The translations under genes were made by a program, and so were the position numbers. 11,212 nt of DNA from NCBI GenBank assembly GCA_002401545.1, contig NVTJ01000039.1, positions 10,403 through 21,614 on the forward strand. Reading direction: 5' to 3'. Source of the DNA: Alphaproteobacteria bacterium (lineage in GTDB: Bacteria; Pseudomonadota; Alphaproteobacteria; Sphingomonadales; Emcibacteraceae). Below, in pieces: positions 8,239 to 11,212 of this stretch; within the stretch, counting starts at the first letter, position 1, and every line of letters starts with the position of its first letter. The notes beneath the pieces are model-generated. The model saw only the letters and a list, made by a program, of their open reading frames with translations. It was not told where the DNA came from and searched no databases.

Positions 8239-9297
8239 TTATCCGGAATCGGGCAGGAAGGGAACCGCAACGTCATATATGAGCAGGCGACTGCGGTTAT
8301 CCTTGTCGGGCATAAAATAAATGCGCATGATTTTGGTGCCCGCCTCCGTAACGGGACGATCCGCAATTTCCTCTACCCAGAAAGGATTATTGGACACCAC
8401 CAATTCAGCATCAGCGGGATGAGAAGACGCCACCTTGGCATCATCGCCCCCATCCCAATATTGAGCAATGGGCAGCATATGAACCGGAACAGGCTGATCA
8501 CCGCTGATATCAATCAGGTCAATCCCGCCAAGAGCGACCTTGCCCAACGGCGTATCGTATTTTTGCAGACCGCCACAGAACATATAATTCACACCGCTAT
8601 ACTGGCAATCCTGATAATCAATATAATGCACCGGATTAGGCGACCATTTTTCACGGGTTATTACGCCCTGCCCGCTATGATCAAAGCGAACATGCCATTC
8701 ATACATACGGCGTGCCCCCCAACTGGACCCATGGAATGTATCCCGCGCCGTATTATGAAGAATATTACCAATATGGTCTTTCACCCTGAACGATAATTCA
8801 GCTTCCATCGTAACCGGGTCAACCCGGTATATATTGCTGGCACTATTAGGGCGGTATTCTGCAACAGGCACCCAGATATAGCGGCCATCAAAATCCATGC
8901 CTCCGGGATGAAACGCATCGCCACGGGTCAGTTCCACTTTGCCAAGCATCCTGCCCTCACCATCAAATTTGAACAACCAGCCCCGGCCTTTTCCCGCCGT
9001 GCGTGTCAGGGAAAAGTCCCACAGGTTGTCGGTCCGGGCATAGGTTTCCGTTTTCTCGATGATTTCCACGGCGGAAACATAGAAAATATCGCCGATCTTG
9101 ACTAGGCCCTGGGTATGAAAGGTCGGAAAATCCATTTCGATGGCAGCGGTCAACTGCCAGTGGCTTGACTTGGTCAAAAGCCGGAAAGCCGCCGTCGTGC
9201 CATCATCCTGTGCCGAAACCTGTTGCCCCCGATTATCAGCCTGACATCCCGCCAGCATCAGTAAAATTGGTAAAATCAATGCAATTCTGTATGACAT
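8239..9297 (-). CDS. DUF6454-like uncharacterised lipoprotein
   Basis: Function unknown. The overall pattern recalls the DUF6454 family, from memory and not searched. From the ATG at 9297 (352 residues) the protein starts MSYRIALILPILLMLAGC, a clear lipoprotein signal with lipidated Cys18. An in-frame ATG at 9336 would add 13 residues before the signal; I reject it because it has no properly spaced ribosome site, while GGGG lies ten bases before 9297. The mature part has repeated short beta-strand-like units such as GWLFKFDGEGRMLGKVEL, HPGGMDFDGRYIWVPVAEY (130-148) and SNIYRVDPVTME, suggesting a beta-propeller, perhaps sugar- or ligand-binding (inference). Two cysteines (231, 241) could form a disulfide in the periplasm. 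Sitting between iolG and the RpiR regulator suggests a link to inositol or related carbohydrate use, but nothing in the sequence proves it. Confidence 0.8.
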   Translation of the reverse strand: MSYRIALILPILLMLAGCQADNRGQQVSAQDDGTTAAFRLLTKSSHWQLTAAIEMDFPTFHTQGLVKIGDIFYVSAVEIIEKTETYARTDNLWDFSLTRTAGKGRGWLFKFDGEGRMLGKVELTRGDAFHPGGMDFDGRYIWVPVAEYRPNSASNIYRVDPVTMEAELSFRVKDHIGNILHNTARDTFHGSSWGARRMYEWHVRFDHSGQGVITREKWSPNPVHYIDYQDCQYSGVNYMFCGGLQKYDTPLGKVALGGIDLIDISGDQPVPVHMLPIAQYWDGGDDAKVASSHPADAELVVSNNPFWVEEIADRPVTEAGTKIMRIYFMPDKDNRSRLLIYDVAVPFLPDSG

Positions 9298-9499
9298 TAT
9301 TATCAGGCCCCGTATGAGAGAATATCCATATGACATATATATTATATTTTATACCTCTTGAGAATATAAATTTTAAATTAGAATCTTTCTGTATTAATCT
9401 AACCCGCTTTCAGCCCATCCCCATGATGTGGATGTAAAGAGACTTGCAAATTTCAAATGGAAAATATATTCTAAAATAATAATGAACAATGAGGTTTTC
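9298..9499. promoter_or_regulatory. Divergent AT-rich control region between the lipoprotein and RpiR genes
   Basis: About 200 bases separate the two divergent starts. Toward the lipoprotein gene a minus-strand TTAAAA and TATAAA pair with 17 bases spacing can be read (about 9349-9377). Toward the regulator, TTGAGA at 9358-9363 lacks a good -10. A loose inverted repeat TTAGA (9378-9382) / TCTAA (9398-9402) is a possible operator. None of these is strong. No small gene was found here. Confidence 0.35.
9491..9494 (+). promoter_or_regulatory. Shine-Dalgarno deciding the start of the RpiR gene
   Basis: GAGG followed by five bases and ATG at 9500. This is the best ribosome site in the region and selects 9500 over the earlier in-frame ATG codons at 9428 and 9482. 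Confidence 0.75.
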
Positions 9500-10345
9500 A
9501 TGACGCAATATAATTCTGTAGATGAATTTCGCCAGGAAATTATAGAAAAACACGAAACATTAAGCAAACGGCTCAAGCAGGTATCCCGGTATATTCTGGA
9601 TCACCCCAATGATATCGCCATCGAAACCCTTGCGGTTGTTGCCGAAAGATGTGGCGGACAGGCCTCGACAATCGTCCGCTTTGCCAAGGCTTTTGGCTTT
9701 GACAGTGCCAGCCAGATGCAGCGTTTATTTCGCGATGAATTGCTCAGCAACGCTGGCAATCTTGACTATAATGAACGCATAAGACGCTCCAACGCCAAAA
9801 AACCGCTGGATTATAACGACCCCTTTCACCTGTTGGAGGAATTTACCGAAAGCAACAAGCAGTCTCTGGAAAACCTGAAAGCGAATATTAATCAGGCGGA
9901 TCTGCAGAAAGCCATAAAAATCATCACCAAAGCCAATACAATATATATTATTGGTTTCAGACGATCCTTTCCGGTGGCGACTTATCTGGCTTATGCCCTG
10001 CAAAAAACCAATAAACGCTGCATATTGATTGACAGCGTTGGCGGCCTGACCAAAGGCCAGACAGTGGGCATCACATCACAGGATTTAATGATTGCCATCA
10101 GCTATCACAGCTATACCCAGGAAACGCTGGATATCGTAACCGAGGCTGCTGAACATACCAGTAATATCATTGCCATAACAGACAGCCCGGTCAGCCCCAT
10201 CGCGACGCTGGCAAAAGTATCGTTTGAAGTGAATGAGGCAGAGGTACGCCAGTTCCGTTCGCTAAGTGCCTCACTCTGCCTGGCACAGGTGCTGGTTATC
10301 GGCCATGCCTATCAAAGTCAAAAAGAAAACTCTTCCTCAAAATAA
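9500..10345 (+). CDS. RpiR/MurR-family transcriptional regulator, probable iol regulator
   Basis: DNA-binding regulator whose C-terminal SIS domain senses a phosphorylated sugar-type ligand. It has 281 residues from the ATG at 9500. The N-terminal HTH_6 domain spans about residues 9-85, with the helix-turn-helix around 40-67 (ETLAVVAERCGGQASTIVRF then AKAFGF). The SIS domain covers about 130-265, with strands and glycine/serine loops at IYIIGFRRS (148-156), LMIAISYHSYTQETLDIV (196-213) and IIAITDSPVSPIA (223-235). RpiR-type proteins regulate inositol catabolism in several alphaproteobacteria (IolR of rhizobia), and this gene lies between iolG and iolB, so control of the iol genes is likely. 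Whether it represses or activates, and its ligand, cannot be read here. Its own promoter is AT-rich and divergent from the lipoprotein gene, which it may also control. The family call is firm; the target is inferred. Confidence 0.92.
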   Translation: MTQYNSVDEFRQEIIEKHETLSKRLKQVSRYILDHPNDIAIETLAVVAERCGGQASTIVRFAKAFGFDSASQMQRLFRDELLSNAGNLDYNERIRRSNAKKPLDYNDPFHLLEEFTESNKQSLENLKANINQADLQKAIKIITKANTIYIIGFRRSFPVATYLAYALQKTNKRCILIDSVGGLTKGQTVGITSQDLMIAISYHSYTQETLDIVTEAAEHTSNIIAITDSPVSPIATLAKVSFEVNEAEVRQFRSLSASLCLAQVLVIGHAYQSQKENSSSK

Positions 10346-10384
10346 AAAAATGGCCACAGATATTTATATTTATATCTGTGGCCA
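10341..10384 (-). terminator. Rho-independent terminator of iolB
   Basis: A perfect 13-base-pair stem pairs 10351-10363 with 10372-10384 around an 8-base loop. On the minus strand it is followed by seven T residues (plus-strand A-run 10344-10350), about 30 bases past the iolB stop. On the plus strand no T-run follows, so it should act mainly for iolB and at best weakly for the RpiR gene, whose stop (10343-10345) touches the A-run. Confidence 0.88.
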
Positions 10385-10413
10385 GTCTGGACTAAAATTC
10401 TGCTGTTGATTAT

Positions 10414-11212
10414 CTATTCCCGGGGAGAAACCATCCATTCATGAGCCGGATCATTTTTGAATATCCAGACACGGTTTGGTCCCGCCATGACGTTTAAATA
10501 ATAAAGGTCATAGCCATGAGATGCCCCGACCGGATGATAGCCTCTGGGCACAAGGACAACATCCCCGTCTTCAACGCTGAGCGTTTCATCAATATCACGG
10601 CTGTCGGTATAAACCCGCTGGAAAGCAAAGCCCTGAGACGGATTCAGACGGTGGTAATAGGTTTCCTCAAGGCAGGATTCCTGCGGGATATTATCGCTGT
10701 CATGTTTATGGGGCGGATAGCTTGACCAGTTGCCGCCGGGTGTGATGACCTCGGCAATCAATAAACTATGTGCCGCTTCGGTTTCCGGCAGAATGTTACG
10801 GACAAAGCGGGTATTTGTCCCCTCGCCACGCTGTTCCATGGAAATGGCATCCGGCCCAATCAGCCGAACCCTATGTTCCCCGCCACCGGGGGCCGTGCAG
10901 AGGGCTATCTCCATATTTTCCGAAGTCGCCTCAAGGGTATATTCCGTATTCTGGGGCACATAAACCGCATAGGGTGACTTGCCGTCAAACAGATTTTCCC
11001 GCTCGCCGATATTATCATAAGACGTCGCACCGGATTTAAAATTTGCCTTGCCGCTCAGGATGACAATACAGGTTTCCCGGCCCTCTTCCCGGCGGGTTAT
11101 TGAGGCACCCCGACCTAGTTTATAGACGGCGAATCCAACATATTTCCACCCTGCCGACTGCGGCGTTATTTCAAGGACACGGCCATTGACATCGGGGGCT
11201 TTGGGATGGATG
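10414..11212 (-). CDS. iolB: 5-deoxy-glucuronate isomerase, 5'-truncated by the window edge
   Basis: Converts 5-deoxy-D-glucuronate to 2-deoxy-5-keto-D-gluconate in the myo-inositol pathway, after the IolE and IolD steps and before IolC; cytosolic cupin. Reading the minus strand from the edge gives 265 residues with no stop, beginning about HPKAPDVNGRVLEITPQSAG, so nearly the whole protein (about 270) is present. The GTG at 10959 is internal. Landmarks in visible numbering are AGWKYVGFAVYKL early on, PYAVYVPQ at about 79-87, the metal-binding SSYPPHKHDSDN (HKH 168-170), LEETYYHRLNP (181-191), RVYTD, and VEDGDVVLVPRGYHPVG (213-229, with His226), then DLYYLNVMAGP. These are diagnostic of IolB and distinguish it from the related KduI. 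Upstream iol genes may lie beyond 11212. Transcription ends at the hairpin at 10351-10384. Confidence 0.96.
   Translation of the reverse strand, partial: IHPKAPDVNGRVLEITPQSAGWKYVGFAVYKLGRGASITRREEGRETCIVILSGKANFKSGATSYDNIGERENLFDGKSPYAVYVPQNTEYTLEATSENMEIALCTAPGGGEHRVRLIGPDAISMEQRGEGTNTRFVRNILPETEAAHSLLIAEVITPGGNWSSYPPHKHDSDNIPQESCLEETYYHRLNPSQGFAFQRVYTDSRDIDETLSVEDGDVVLVPRGYHPVGASHGYDLYYLNVMAGPNRVWIFKNDPAHEWMVSPRE

Noticed and set aside
9428..9499. 24-residue N-terminal extension of the RpiR regulator
   Set aside because: The extension is lysine-rich and AT-rich, unlike the family N-terminus, and the strong Shine-Dalgarno is placed for the ATG at 9500.
10414..10959. Short 181-residue version of IolB starting at GTG 10959
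   Set aside because: The frame stays open to the window edge and the extra 84 residues match the N-terminal half of IolB, so 10959 is internal.

Overview
The window (about 50% GC, with strongly AT-rich gene-to-gene spacers) looks like a Gram-negative, probably alphaproteobacterial, chromosome. This is inferred from two lipoprotein-type signal peptides, a myo-inositol catabolism set with an RpiR-type regulator, and Gram-negative-style GuaD and CpsG/ManB proteins. The species cannot be fixed from the sequence. Eight protein genes fill nearly all of it. No tRNA, rRNA, CRISPR array, insertion sequence or phage gene was recognised, and no gene-free stretch exceeds about 200 bases.

Left part (1-7039). 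A guanine deaminase (guaD) runs rightward and lacks its start at the window edge. It converges, with a 12-base overlap, on a tight leftward three-gene run. In transcription order this run is an exported alkaline phosphatase lipoprotein (7039-5489), a divergent phosphoenolpyruvate carboxylase homologue (5471-2658) and a phosphomannomutase (2649-1264). Gaps are only 17 and 8 bases, and the phosphomannomutase Shine-Dalgarno overlaps the preceding stop codon, so one operon is likely. The PEPC homologue keeps the overall fold landmarks and metal ligands but seems to have replaced several residues that are catalytic in classical PEPC. It is the most unusual object in the window.

Right part (7222-11212). 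This is part of a myo-inositol utilisation locus: inositol 2-dehydrogenase (iolG, rightward), an uncharacterised DUF6454-like lipoprotein (leftward), an RpiR/SIS-domain regulator (rightward, probably the local iol regulator) and 5-deoxy-glucuronate isomerase (iolB, leftward, lacking its N-terminus at the window edge). IolG performs the first oxidation of inositol. IolB acts on 5-deoxy-glucuronate after the IolE and IolD steps; iolC, iolD, iolE and the transporter are not seen and may lie beyond 11212. Control regions are the divergent AT-rich spacers 7040-7233 and 9298-9499. A strong hairpin at 10351-10384, with a T-run on the minus strand, ends iolB transcription.
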